Positions 11,200 to 23,189 are shown, counted from the stretch's first letter. The stretch: 64,000 nucleotides of DNA from Eretmocerus hayati (GCA_029851415.1 CM056743.1:32566714-32630713), one strand, 5' to 3'. Numbers and translations: made by a program. The notes: generated from the sequence alone by a model not told the origin.

Positions 11200-12230
11200 G
11201 GTAGGACTCTAATTGAGTGTCCGGATCGAGCAACTCGACGAGTGCCTTAGCAGGCAGCTACAGCTTGTTGGGTTGTTTGATCCAGACCACGATCATGGAG
11301 AAAGGTCTGGCTACTTCGTAGGGCGTACGCGTTGCTCAGGAGATGCCACCGAAGTCGGCTTTTGCCAATATGGCCGCCTCAGGAGAGGCGGTCTGATTGT
11401 CTGAAAAGAACAGCAGCTGAAGATTTTGAAACTCTAATCCGCACTGTAAAGGGTCGCCATGCTGGCCGCCATATGCAGGAGATTCAAACTGTGGCGCGAG
11501 TATCTGTACCCTCTCTAGTATTGGTAAGAGGGCGTAGAGAGGGTTGCTGAGGTCTTTTGCATCATTAACTCTATGGTCGCATCTGGCGTACGAATGTGCT
11601 AATCGGAGCACGTAAGTATCTGTACAGCACAAAGAGCTGTAAGAATGGAAGTGCCATACGTCGCTCAGTTTGAGTTTGGGAGTCCAAGAGTGAACTCGCA
11701 AAATGGCTTTGGTGAACGCACCTCTTGTAACTCACAAAGGAATTCACAACTTTGTTGGCGACCGCGTAAACGTTCACCTTTGCGGTGTTGACGTGCTTTT
11801 AGCACAGCATGTCCGTCATGTGGGAATAACGCATGCCTATCAATCAGAAGTCGTGATCGACGCACTTTTACCTGCAAAACAGTGACATGGCCGGCAATCC
11901 TCACAGGCTGGAGTTCACCGCAAGATTTCTGCCGAACGCAGAAAAACACATACAAGTCAGCTGTAGTTGCAAGGGTGGCCAAGGCGTGTGTAAACACTCT
12001 GTTGCTCTCCTCTTCTTTCCATCAAAGTAAATTTAGGTTACCAAAACTCACAATCAAAATAAATTCGATGTCGCGTCGTCTCACATTTACATTAGATATC
12101 TCGTTCTGTCTGCTCATTGCATTGATTAAAACTCATCGTCATCACCTAACCTCATCAATCATTTTGGCCATCACACTGATTTCTCAGTTCATCTTTTTTT
12201 TTGGTTTCCAATCAGTGTCACTTTGATTCT
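11200..12230. other. Mixed GC block, no gene recognised
   Basis: Bases of about 11040-11950 are more GC-rich than the flanks and contain several overlapping open frames of 60-120 codons on both strands. None carries a motif I can name. It may be old retroelement sequence or the 5' part of the transposase unit that follows. Confidence 0.35.
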
Positions 12231-12247
12231 ATTTTACCTCCATGCAG

Positions 12248-14967
12248 AAACAAGTTGGCTGATATTAGTGAAGCAACATGTACTGATGTGGCCCACATCT
12301 GGGGCAACCTGAAGAAAAACAGTGAAAGCATGTACGATGCTGTACCCATAGAAACTTTCTGGCATGGTAAACCAGATAACAGTTCAGATTCATATTAAAG
12401 AAGATATCTCTCCACGTGCAAATAAATTGATCTCAAAATGTAGGCAAGCAACTTTTGTATGCATACTTGGCCTGAATCAGTGTGTATTTTTAATTGTAGA
12501 TGCTAGAGATCGTCAGGATAGTGATTTTCATGATGATAGTGGCAGTGAACCTGAAGACCGCATCACGCCGAATTCCGATGATCCTTTTCTGTACAATGGT
12601 AGTAATCATACATTGCAACAATCGATATTAATGTTTGCAACAATCTTTGTGGAGAGCAAACTGACGAAGATAGCATTTGACCGCATCATCAAAGCAGTTA
12701 AAACTCTTTTACCTGGAGAAAACATTTTTCCTGATAGTGGATTCCAAATTCTAAGCATGTTGATTAACTGCACTCCAGAAAATAAACCCACGCGACACTA
12801 TTATTGCAAGGCATACAAAGCGCCTCTTGGAATGGAGTTACTGAGGGGTAACTGTGTCAAATGCAGAGTATCGTCTAAATTTGGATTTTTTTACATATGA
12901 CATGAAAAAGCAGGTGAAGTTCGCACTTGAACACAAAAATCTCGCAGAAGTCGTGCTAGAGCATACTGAGAGAGATCCTAATATCATCAGTGACATGCAA
13001 TATGGATCGGAATATATTAGAGCGAGCAGCGTTTTTGGGGGAAGGGCCTTGTATGATATGATCGTCAAAGTAAACACAGATAGATTGGAGTACTCAAATA
13101 GTTCACATTTGAGTGTTTGGCCACTCTATTACACCATAGCTGACGTTCCAGAACACCTCAGAGAGTATTTCACTTCTATTGCTGGTATTTGGGTCGACGA
13201 TGTCAAACCCAATATGAATACTTTTCTGGAGCCTTTTTGTGAAAGCGTGAAAGAAAGCTTTTTCGAGGGCATCATTTGGTTCTGCAACGAAGAAAAAATT
13301 GAGAAAAGGGCCCGTGTCATCGCTCCTCTATTCACTGCAGATAAGCCAGCTCGCTCGGTGATCTTGAAACATATGCATCATACCGGCACCGACGGATGTG
13401 AAACTGCAACAGTCAATTGTATACCTACTGAAGATGGGCGCAGAAGGAAGAGAATATATGAGTTCAGCGACAAGGACGCCCAGCCACTCACAAACAAGAG
13501 GATGCAATTGCAAGCCAAGCAAGCTCAAGAATTGTATAGCAAGGCTACCGCTCAACAAAATGAGCGTGAACGAATCAACGTCAGAGGCCTCACAGGGCCG
13601 ACGATCGTGAGCATGCTTCCAGGACTGGATAACAGCACCTGCACTGGTCCTGAATATTTGCACGCAGTGTTATTTGGTGGTGTCAAACTACTAGTACATT
13701 ACCAAGTTTCGGTCAATTTTCCTTGGAGCATCAAAAGACATGTCGATGAGATCGATGAGCTGATAGAAAGTATTCGCTTGCCTAATACATTCCAAAGGGC
13801 CCTACGGCCAATCAGTCACTACAAACTTATGAAAGGACACGAACTCTTGAATTGGCTTTTGATTCAATCAATACCTATTCTCGAGAATTATTTGCCACCA
13901 AACTATTTTGAACACTGAAAGCTATTTATCATCGCCATTTTCACTCTGTTGAAGAGGAGAATTCCATGTGCTGAGCTAGCAAGAGCTAAAATTCTGCTGA
14001 GAATGTTCGGGCGAGAGCTGAAAAAACTCTATGGCGATAGAATACGAACATATTATATGCATCAGATCGCTACACATCTGGCAGACTTTGTAGAGAAATG
14101 GGGTCCGTTGTGAGCAACTTCGGCTTTCCATTTTGAGAGTTTTAATGGTTTTCTAGCTCGCTTTCCTCATGGTACGAATATAATGGCACCGAGTTTGCCA
14201 ATAACATCGAGATCTATGAAGGTTATACCGTGCTTAAGAATCAATTGCTAGATTTGCGCGAGTTGAAAGAACTCAAGTTGACCATCGAAATGCTCGGCGA
14301 ATCCATTGATCTCATATCAGCCGGGCCCCACATCACTACGCTCAGGCAACTTTTCAACTCTTTAGAAGATGTCAACGTATATTCGAGGGCAGCAATAAAT
14401 CGCATTCAATTCACGTCGCTCCTGCACAAGGAGTTGACAACAGATACCTCATATATTCATTCAAAATGGAAGAATGAAAATGAGGATGTGGATCAGGGGA
14501 TACCGAAGAGAAATGTACAGAATACAAAAACAGAAATGTACGGTGTCATCAAGTTGTTTCTCTGCCAAGCTGGAGATGGATACTTGATCTTGAAGCGTCT
14601 GAACATCAAACATGATGAGATGCTCTATCATGAAAAATCTGGGGCTAAAGTTGAGCACATCTTGCCATTTGTGGAGACAGATTTTATGGAACGAATCAAG
14701 ATCAGGAATCTCATTGCCATCAACCCAGTGACTCAAGAAACTCACCAGAAATCCGAAATTCAGTTGAAAAGAGAGACAATGAAAAGAAAGGAAGCCGAGA
14801 GAATGGATATAGCTATCTATCAAAGTCAGCAAGGCAATGGGGACTTCTCTGTCCCATCCTCCACCTCCACGGTTGTCTCCATCACTCAACCACCTCAACC
14901 ACGGCCTGTTACGAACATTCAAAATAGTATGAGAGGTGAGCGAGGAAAATCACGCTCCATATTTTAA
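12248..14967 (+). pseudogene. CACTA/EnSpm-like transposase, spliced but broken
   Basis: Coding sequence begins after an acceptor at 12247 (CATGCAG) and crosses a phase-1 intron (about 12367-12499). A frameshift near 12855-12890 leads into the main block at 12854-13918. This block resembles the transposase family known from plant CACTA elements: a DKPARSVIL segment, LPGLD followed by GPEYLHAVLFGG, PWSIKRH, and PPNYFEH. After a TGA at 13916-13918 the same frame continues with a helical segment to EKWGPL, a TGA at 14111-14113, then FHFESFNGFLARF, a hallmark of the family. A second frameshift near 14230 leads to the C-terminal part, with YGVIKLFLC and GYLILKRLNI. Two stops and two frameshifts make it inactive. 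A host-domesticated relative is possible but unlikely given the damage. Confidence 0.75.
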
Positions 14968-14999
14968 CTTTTTTACTCCGAGGCCGATTCATTGAAATT

Positions 15000-15900
15000 T
15001 CATTTTGGTCCTAGAGTAGTCTATCGTAGAGAATGTCCGTTAGCAGATGTATTCTTTTCTGGCTCACCATTTCTTCCTTTGAAAACGTTAATTTACGTGA
15101 TAATTGTTTATAGAGGACTACTCTTGAGCAGATATAAGTCGGTTGAAAAACCCGAAAGAGAAATTTATCGTTTCACCTATGAGATCCATCGTAGTAGATG
15201 TATTAACCATGAGTTCTGTTCAGATTTCATACTTAATCCCTCTCAACTCCAGTCAACTCGATGCTTCAGCCCTGTAGCATAGATTCACCTTTTTTATAAT
15301 CATTGAAATCTGGAGAATATTGATAAGATCACTTACGAATTTTTTAGAAGTCTCATCTCAATAGCATTTTTTGGAGTTGAATGTCAACCAGTAGAATATG
15401 TTTTCTACGTTACTCATGGGAACTTCGACTTTTAGTTCTGTTTTGTTATACTTCTCATAGGAATCGATAGCGATTTTTGGAAAGAATTCTAATATTGGCG
15501 ATGTTATACGCAAAAGAAGCTCTGATTTCCGACTTTACTTGGTAACTTAGGAAATTCAATAAAGTTAGAGACCAAAGATGGGAATCAGGAGAATGTCCTC
15601 TTGTAGAATTGCTGGAACAGTTCTTCCAACACAACCAAATCCTACAACTTGCGATATTGTGAGATAATTTCAGAAAACATTCATGAAAATTGAGAAAAAA
15701 CTATTCATACCAAATTTAGATCAAAATAAGCGCTCTACTTGATTTCATGTGTTGGTGAACTGAGTTTCTTAGTACGTTTCCAGCAATATAATCCCATTGT
15801 ATACTTTAAAACAGAGACTGGGTGTCATCTAGGGTTGTTGAATTCCACTTTTGAGATATTAGTCATTTCTTGAAATTAGAATTTAATCCTTCATGACTCA
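15000..15900. other. No gene recognised
   Basis: AT-rich sequence between the transposase remnant and the BEN-like exon. An open frame of 96 codons at 14992-15282 has no recognisable motif. Confidence 0.4.
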
Positions 15901-16373
15901 TCAAAATGAAAGATTTCTTTGAAAGAGACCTGTAATAAAAAGGTTGATTGCTTGAGGAAATTCATCATATTTGCGGGTATTTTCATTGATATGTACAAAT
16001 CCTGGAATGAAACTGTTAAAGTCACGCTTAGATCCTTGATGGCTATGTTATCTCAAACAGCACGACTTATACAGTTCATATTTGAATTTGACCCGTTCTC
16101 CTTTATTGTGTGAGAGTACGCTTCGAAGTGGTGCTCCACTGCACTACATTAATGACTTGACTTTGCCATTAGATATGATGACCCGCCAGAACCCAGGAAG
16201 GAATAGACATTTGGATGATGCAGATGTTGGGATATATTCGATCATGGCGAGACGCGCTGCTAGGAGGAACCCTGAAAGGGATGCTCAACTATTTGGAATG
16301 AATCATTCGGAACCGGTAAAATTTGCTTATCCGTCAATCATACATTGAACCATTTTTCTCCTTTTCGTAATCA

Positions 16374-16661
16374 ATGAAATCTAACAGAAACTATTCAATT
16401 CTGCAGATGCATCTTATTGGCAAAAATGTGTATTGCAAAAGTAAAATTCTGCGTAACGCCTGGAAGAGATCTTCGAATGTAGGAATAGTCTGCAGGAAGG
16501 CGATGACTGGTGTTTTCAAACTGGAGGCTATACTTGAATGTTCATTAACAGGCAAAACGGGTGAACGCACTCAAGGTAGTGGCTCACACCGTTCGAAGAA
16601 ACTCTTTGGCCCTGCTGCGCGAGCAATAATAGATTTGTGTGCGAAATATATTGCATTTTAA
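16374..16661 (+). CDS. BEN-like domain fragment
   Basis: After a plausible acceptor (CAATTCTGCAG, ending near 16406) the frame encodes a segment with RKAMTGVFKLEAILECSLTG near residues 45-65 and a later ARAIIDLC. The pattern of a basic/hydrophobic helix, then a VF-x-x-E-x-x-x-x-CSLTGK-like turn, then a final helix resembles the C-terminal half of BEN domains, which bind DNA or protein in chromatin factors and some transposons. Possible downstream coding sequence follows an acceptor near 16713 (TTCGTAG) and runs to a stop near 16868. The upstream frame at 16082-16348 is rich in Arg and may be an earlier exon. It lies 1.4 kb downstream of the transposase on the same strand and may be a second gene of the same element. 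Assignment is by eye and uncertain. Confidence 0.4.
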   Translation: MKSNRNYSILQMHLIGKNVYCKSKILRNAWKRSSNVGIVCRKAMTGVFKLEAILECSLTGKTGERTQGSGSHRSKKLFGPAARAIIDLCAKYIAF

Positions 16662-16869
16662 CAAAGAACCGACCACTTAGATCATTAGAAATATTATGAA
16701 ATTTTGTTCGTAGATCTGGCAAAACGAAAACAGATGAGCCAACCAGAGTGGCCACAGATGACTACGACCCAAATGAGGGACGCAATGCGCCGGAGAATTA
16801 GTCTCACAAATGAAGAATTCATATCTGCTGCCAAGCAAAATAAAACTTATACCTACGGAGAATATTGAG

Positions 16870-17780
16870 AGAAATTTATTGTGGAATATGATTCAATGTT
16901 AAATTTTGAGTTAAAAGTATACTTATTCAATTTTTTATGACTATATAATTTGAAATTCATCGGCTATAAATCTAAATAACTGTTGTCTTCAGTTATAGAT
17001 TTCAACCAAAGGTCCCATACAGAATGAAAACAAACTTAGGAAAGGATTGGTAGTATTTCATTCCCGATCAAACGTTTCCATGACTAATGAATCCAATTTT
17101 ATTTCAATGATTGGTCGTGCTTGGTCATGCTTGGTTATGCTTGGCCGTGTACCGCGAATTTCGGTACACCACCGAGCATTTTTACTCGGGTTCTACTAAA
17201 AAATCGGTTGCAAAGTCAAAGAAATATCTCCGCCTCCCAGAGGTCGTAGCTCATCAAATATTCAGCTTTGATCAACACATCCGGGCTCAAATTGGAGCTC
17301 TGAATTTGCCAATGCTGTTTCCTGTCTCAGATTCTTCGATCAACTGGATAGAAGAGTCGGTTTCGAGATGGTACTAAAGTATCTATACATAGGGTGATAT
17401 GCAGGCAAGGTGAGGCAAGACTGTAACGTATCACGTCAAGTCCAGTCGGCTACAACGGATAATTTTTGGGATTCACGGATATACAACAGAATGGTTCTTT
17501 GCGACTCGTTGTCAACAATTGGTCAAGTTTTGCAGAGTTGCCTGAAGTCACCCAGACCCAGCCGGAATGTTGACCTGGAATAATGGCACTGGGTCAGGTC
17601 AACCAATGCCCACGGGGTATATATTTAATGGTTATACGCATTCGCTTCGTGTACATCAGTGTAGGAAATTGAGCCACGCCCGTGTAAAGAATCATGTTTT
17701 TCATAAGCGTCCATGTTTCTCCGTGAAATAAGGACAGGAGTGTTATGTAATAAGTCCGTAAGCTACTGTGTGCTTGCAAG
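16870..17780. other. No gene recognised; short 10-bp tandem repeat at 17111-17150
   Basis: Four tandem copies of a 10-mer close to TTGGTCATGC occupy 17111-17150. The open frame around it (17111-17377) has no known motif. Otherwise nothing is seen. Confidence 0.6.
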
Positions 17781-17839
17781 CTCTCTTCTCCGTGTGTACC
17801 CGGGCACGTGCGAGTCCGTATTCGTGCCTATCCGTTGGG

Positions 17840-17983
17840 CATCCAAGTCTACGCATCTTTCGTTGTTATGGTCACTTCATGTGCATTGCTCTGTATCCGT
17901 GTTGACCCGTGGAATCCGTGTCTACCCATTTATGTTGTTATAGCCATTTCATTCGCGTTGCTCCGTATCCGGCAATGGGTGGA
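17840..17983. repeat. 72-bp tandem duplication
   Basis: A unit containing GTTGTTATGGTCACTTCAT and ending GCTCTGTATCCG (about 17840-17911) is followed by a diverged copy with GTTGTTATAGCCATTTCAT and GCTCCGTATCCG. The offset between matching bases is 72. Confidence 0.75.
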
Positions 17984-18154
17984 TACGGATTCTCGGATGG
18001 GAAGAGGTACGATGACGACAGTCCCTCAATCAAATAGGCACGGGTGCACGAGTCCCCGAGAAAAAAAATCGTCTGGTAAAAAGTCTGGCAGAATTGGTCT
18101 GGCATTCAGTCAGTCTTAGCGAACGGAGTGAGACTTTTTTGTCTTGGAAAATAA

Positions 18155-18600
18155 GGTCTGGTTGACAATGCCAGATCAATGCGGTGACTGTTGCCGAGAC
18201 CAAATATTATGCTCTGCGTTTGGGAGACATTTTTGAGTGTTTTCCAGAAATTTTCTCGAATGACCAGTAGTCTGGCTCATTAAACAAGATTTGTCGTAAG
18301 TCTTGCAAAGAGTCTGGGAAATTTTACCAGACTCGATGGACTATTTGCCCAATGAAAGTTTTACCAAGAAGTCTTGCAAAATGTCTGGGAAATTCTTCCA
18401 GACTCAACGCAAGAGGTTTAATTCTTGGAGAAAATCTGGCTATCCCTTCCAGACCGCAACGTAGACAAATAGAAACGGTAGTTTGCCTGTAACGAGTACG
18501 GTGAAAAGTCTGGCAAATTTTCCCAGACCAAACCGAGAGCAATTGATGAACATTTTCCTCAGCGAATAATATGTAATGTGTCTGGAAAATTTTCCCAGAT
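18155..18600. repeat. Array of short palindromes of the form TCTGG-N-CCAGA
   Basis: Six imperfect palindromes occur at about 18156-18176, 18312-18333, 18383-18404, 18434-18455, 18508-18529 and 18580-18600. A typical copy reads GTCTGGCAAATTTTCCCAGAC at 18508. Spacing between neighbours is mostly 71-74 bases, with one step of 51 and a larger first gap. Partial copies of TCTGG precede the array from 18070. The sequence between palindromes is poorly conserved. Confidence 0.8.
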
Positions 18601-18951
18601 TGAGACAGAGATTAACAGAGTTCATGATAGAGTATCTGACGGTTTGACGGCTGGTAATGAACATTATTCTGGGATTCTGGGAATAACCACAGACTTTTAC
18701 CACGAAAGCGTGTTTTGCAATTGTTTATAACAATTTGTTTATAAAAATCCGTGGCAACTATTCTACACCCCACACACACACGGTGATTTTTTTGAGTTAA
18801 AATACTTACAAATCATCCAAATTTATTCAGAAGAAGCTAAAATGGCCCGCAAGCCTTGGTGTACATGCATGATGTAACGGAACGCTCCTGCCACTGTTTC
18901 ATGTATCCGTTCCAGTAGCGCAGTAGTCATGCCTCCACACTACAAACCCGA

Positions 18952-19997
18952 TAGTCTGGGTGCCCACCGATGCTCCCGTATCCACTTCATTTGCCCCGGA
19001 GAATCTTCACGTTTTTCTACGTATTTCGATGCGCTGAGTCGATTTATCAAGGTCGCTTTTTGGAATTTTGGTAACTTTTTTTGTTATTAACAATTTTGTG
19101 TGCAAAATTGAGGTTTTTGGCAAATATCTCGAGTTATATGCATTTCCTGGAAAAGCTTCATCGGATCAAAGTTGTAGAACGTGGAATTTCCCACAAGAAA
19201 GGTCCTCACAAGTTTCTTGGGAAATGCAAACCCCAGTCGGAAAGAGCGCGGAAAGCGCTCGACGCGGTTAACATGCGTTCAAATGGAGCCGTCGACAGAG
19301 CGCTGTTTGGTGCACTGCCATTTTCACAATTTTCAATTTTTTGTGAAGCGACCTGGCTCATGTTGTAGAGGAACAAGTCTACTTTGATATAGTACGAATT
19401 AGATTTAGAAGGAATCGAATGACTTTGGACCTTCGACGAGACAGAGAAAAAATCGAGCGGAGGGCATACATGTGTGCGTGTGCGATGAGCTCATACACTA
19501 AGTGCGTGTGCTTGTCGCACACGCACACATGTATGCCCTTCGCTCGATTTTTTTCCTTTCTCGTCAAAAGTCCAAAGTTATTCGATTCCTTCTAAATCTA
19601 ATTCGTACCATATCAAAGTAGACTTGTTCCTCTACAAAATGAGCCCGGTCGCTTCGCAAAAAAATGAAAATTGTGGAAATGGCAGTGCACCAAACAGGGC
19701 TCTCCATTCCGACAGGGGTTTCCATTTCCCAGGAAACTTGTGATGACCTTCCTTGTGGGGAATTCCACGATCTACAACATTGATGCGATGAAGCTTTCCC
19801 GGGAAATGCATATAACTCGAGATATTTGCCAAAAACCTCAATCTTGCACACAAAATTGTTAATAACATAGAAAGTTACCAAAATTCGGAAAAGCGACCTC
19901 GAAAAATCGACTCAGTGCATCGAAATACGCAGGAAAACGTGAAGATTTTCCGGGGCAAATGAAGTGGATACGGGAGCATCGGTGGGCGCCCAGACTA
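18952..19997. repeat. 1.05-kb near-perfect inverted repeat (foldback)
   Basis: The left arm begins TAGTCTGGGTGCCCACC and the right arm ends with its near-exact complement. Arms of about 530 and 500 bases pair almost base for base and meet near 19490, leaving a loop of only a few tens of bases. The left arm has about 40 extra bases near 19245-19305. The paired arms encode similar short open frames in opposite directions, a direct result of the symmetry rather than evidence of genes. Central bases near 19455-19540 are GTGTGCG-rich. Confidence 0.93.
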
Positions 19998-20429
19998 CAA
20001 GGATCTCTGGTTCAAACACCGCCACCGCCTACATTGCAGAATCAAAAACGATTCTCTTACCACTTTCGATTGGGTGGCATTCTCACGTGAACGGGTGTGA
20101 AATTCAGATAGACTATGCCAAGCATTGTTCCTCTTCATACTACGAACTTTTTCACCAACGTTTGGGAATTTCAAGACGCTGTTATTGAATGTTCAATCAA
20201 ATCATTGCCTTCCGATAACCTTTGCTGATAAATGATTCAATACAATGTATTGGATATTCAATACACCCTTGTCAATAATATTACAATTTGATCGGACAAA
20301 AAAATGATAGGGGACTTCTTTCACTGAGTGCGAGGGCACCTTTATTCCCCAGCACCACACAGAAGAATCCCGCTCCAATTTACTATTGCGAAATGTCGAG
20401 TTATCATCGATGCTTATCAAAATACATGA

Positions 20430-21734
20430 ATGTGCAATTGTCGGCGATGTTTCAACCACTATTTCCCGTGCCACGTGATGATCGGATTTCGTGAGATGAA
20501 ACTATTCCAACGTCCATGCTCCTTTGTTCCAGACGAGATCGACCCAGGCTTCGTCAAGGCATTGTTTCAAGCTGCCTATGACAAGAAGCCCAAGAGCATC
20601 TACATTCGGGATCTCCCCGTGGACCAAGACGCACGACGGATCTTCGATAGTCCGTCGTTATCTACATACCATCCGTCACACGGGTAAGTGAGTTGTGTTC
20701 AAGTAAGTGAAATATCACCCAGTCATGAAATATTTTTCTTACAGTTACGAAGTGGTGGTTGGCGTAAACACTGGAACCCAGTACGTTGGCGGCCCCAGCA
20801 GTGGTATGGCCCTCCATACTGAGAATGGGGACATACCCAGCGTCAATTATAATCATGGTCCACCAAAGGGCTGGGTAGTGGTCCACCACGAGGGCGTGGG
20901 GATTCTGTCACGCCATCCCGCTAACCACACGGGGAAGCCCAGGTGCTCTTGGCTTCACCACAAAGAGATGTATTTCGCGTCACCCGAACTACTGGACAGG
21001 CTCGGTGTCCCGGTGACATGTTTCCCTCAAAAAATCCGGGACTTGGTCGTCACAGGGCCTGGTGCTGTTCATGGCGTCTAGCACTATACCTGGACGAAAG
21101 CGGTCACCATGAACATTGTCCCTACCAACATTTGGGATTCACCAGAGCCGGATGTCTGTAGGCATGTCACCATGCGACGGATGCTCCGGTCCCAGATGTA
21201 ATTGTGCCGCAAGCGTCCGCAGAGGAACGGAGCCAGCTCACCCCAGCAAAGCGCACCACCCATCCAACAAGCCGTCGTTCCGGAATCAGAGGTGTGTATA
21301 CTTAGCAATTATTACACTTTGTTACCAAAACTATTCTCTTCATTATTCGTTCACAGAACGTTGGATTCGAACTCGCGGGAACACGATCCGGCGAGTTCCT
21401 GATAAAGAGACTGACATGCTGCTATGTTTTTCAGCGCACAATTGTCCCACAGCGACCCAGGGGAGTCCTACTCAAATCCTGCGGAGCTTGCGCACAGACT
21501 TTCCCAACCGTTGCGAAGTATCGGGGACACATGTGGGAGGCCCACGAAGAAATGACCGTCCAATGCACCATCCCAGGTTGAGAATGTAAATTCAAAGACG
21601 CATCCACTATGCGTAGCCACAAGAGTCGCAGCCACGGGCAAGGGAAATTATTCTGGCAATGCACTGTCCCGGGTTGCGGAGCGAAGGTGCAAAAATACAA
21701 CAAGGGCCGCCATCTACTTGAAGTACACGAAATG
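20430..21734 (+). pseudogene. JmjC-domain protein with C-terminal C2H2 fingers, broken by in-frame stops
   Basis: Three exons fit: up to 20683, 20745-21291 and 21357-21734. The first intron (61 bases, GTAAGT to TTACAG) joins SYHPSHG to YEVVVG in phase. Exon 2 encodes a JmjC core of the KDM4/JARID type: HTENGDIPSVNYNHG with the metal-binding H-x-E, a Lys in PPKGW, LHHKEMYFASPELL, and TGPGAVHGV with the second metal His. JmjC enzymes remove methyl groups from histone lysines using iron and 2-oxoglutarate. A TAG follows at 21079-21081, and a frame change is needed near 21170. Exon 3 encodes three C2H2-type fingers (near 21485-21545, 21560-21640, 21655-21730). A TGA at 21579-21581 replaces the second Cys of the middle finger. 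The start is uncertain. Probably a recent pseudogene of a chromatin factor or of a mobile JmjC gene. Confidence 0.7.
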
Positions 21735-21839
21735 GTAAATATAACTTACTGTCTCATTAATTTGTCGCCATTTCAACCCTCCTCTACAATTTTGATGAGA
21801 AAATAATTATTTCAAACGCATGTGACGAGATTTTGAGAA

Positions 21840-23130
21840 AAGGTACATATTCTTGATAGATCATTCTTGAGTTTTTTGGGGTGATTCTAATGCATGTTGG
21901 GGTTTATCATGAATCTACAGGAAAACCTTGAATAAATCGTATGATTGTATTATCAAATCATATAAATCCGGAATAACTTCAAAATGATCTCCAAATGATC
22001 TCGATAATTTGAGAAATGGCCTACAAGTAAGTTCAGATAATCACAGACGAACCAATAATCACGTTGGTGACGATTCAACAGTATTGAGACCGAATGAGCG
22101 AGTTGTAGCCTGTGCTTGCTTGTGATCGAGCTTCATTCGTAATTAGTCATAATTCGAGATTCGTGGAGAGAATAGAGAATAAAGTGAGTGTACTTGTAAA
22201 TTCGGTCATGAAACGTACATATGAATATCTTTCATACTATTTTGCGTGTTATGAAATCCATACGTACCGTGCTCCTGAATAGCCAAATTAGAAGTAATCT
22301 CTCTCATGAGAGCGTCCGTCCTTCACCATAATTCTTGGTAATTTCCACCTGAGGATTTTCGGGTTTCTTCTCATTGGGGAAACTGTCTTGGGTGAGTGTC
22401 GTATCTGTAGCAAAATGATGTCTCCGAGCTAAGTCTTGATGAAATTTCATGAAAATGAAAGCTCTAGATGTGGGCATGATCATTTCCAATATTGTTGCAC
22501 TCAGTTTCAACAGGAGTGCTCATGCATGTCATATCGTATCGTAATGATCAATTAAATCCTTCACTCGATTTTCGGAGCAATTCTACGAGTACGATTGGAG
22601 TGGTAATTCTGAATTTCTCTCCAAAATTTCACTGAGTCCGATTTTCTGAGTCACCAATATCTCATCACTCGTTGAAAAATCTTTTCAAAGTGCAGATACC
22701 ATTCCACATGACTCGGTATGGTCTTCACATTGTAAAATCTATCCTCGTCATAGCTCATCGAGATACAGCTCTAAATCCATCTTGAAATCACTAAATGTAG
22801 TTCCCAATGCTGTTTTCATCAAAAAAATTCTGAGTGTGCCACAGTTCACCTTTCATGGTTGAGAGTTTGATCCGATAGAATGGAGCACAAGTTCCGATCA
22901 CGGTTCTCGTGACTTTAGTCTATTACTGACAGATTCAGCTTCCGATCACCTGACCCGATTATTATGATATAATTGCAGGATTCGTTTCACTCAGTGAGTG
23001 TCACGAGGAAGATCATAACCTAGCGTCGTTATTGATGTCGAAAAGTTATATGCGGTTTCGCACGAGGTCTCTGATGAGCATTCATCTGCATGTAGTAGAT
23101 TTGTTACAAGTACGCATGCGACCGATCCCG
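21840..23130. other. No gene recognised
   Basis: AT-rich sequence between the two JmjC gene pieces. Only short frames without motifs are present. Confidence 0.5.
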
Positions 23131-23163
23131 ATTGCACAGCTCAAGACGTTGGAATTATGTGGT

Positions 23164-23179
23164 GGCCCTGAAAAGGGCC
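23164..23179 (-). promoter_or_regulatory. Histone-type mRNA 3' stem-loop, orphan
   Basis: On the minus strand the 16 bases read GGCCCTTTTCAGGGCC, a perfect match to the stem-loop of replication-dependent histone mRNAs (six-base stem, four-base loop). It is followed by ACCACA as in histone genes. No histone reading frame is present upstream on the minus strand (23190-23600). It may be a leftover of a histone gene, part of a retroelement, or chance. Confidence 0.55.
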
Positions 23180-23189
23180 GTTAGAGATA

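Noticed and set aside
17808..18119. 103-codon ORF over the 72-bp duplication
   Set aside because: The frame stays open because 72 is a multiple of three. No known motif.
19068..19881. Similar short ORFs on opposite strands
   Set aside because: They are mirror images produced by the inverted repeat, with no protein motif.
21330..21420. tRNA-like B box (GATTCGAACTC, minus strand GAGTTCGAATC)
   Set aside because: No A box or cloverleaf around it, and it lies inside the JmjC third exon.
13916..21581. Idea that TGA is read as an amino acid in these genes
   Set aside because: The TGA codons would stand for different residues (Trp-like and Cys-like positions), a TAG and frameshifts also occur, and the kinase gene uses TGA as its normal stop. 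Pseudogene decay explains it.
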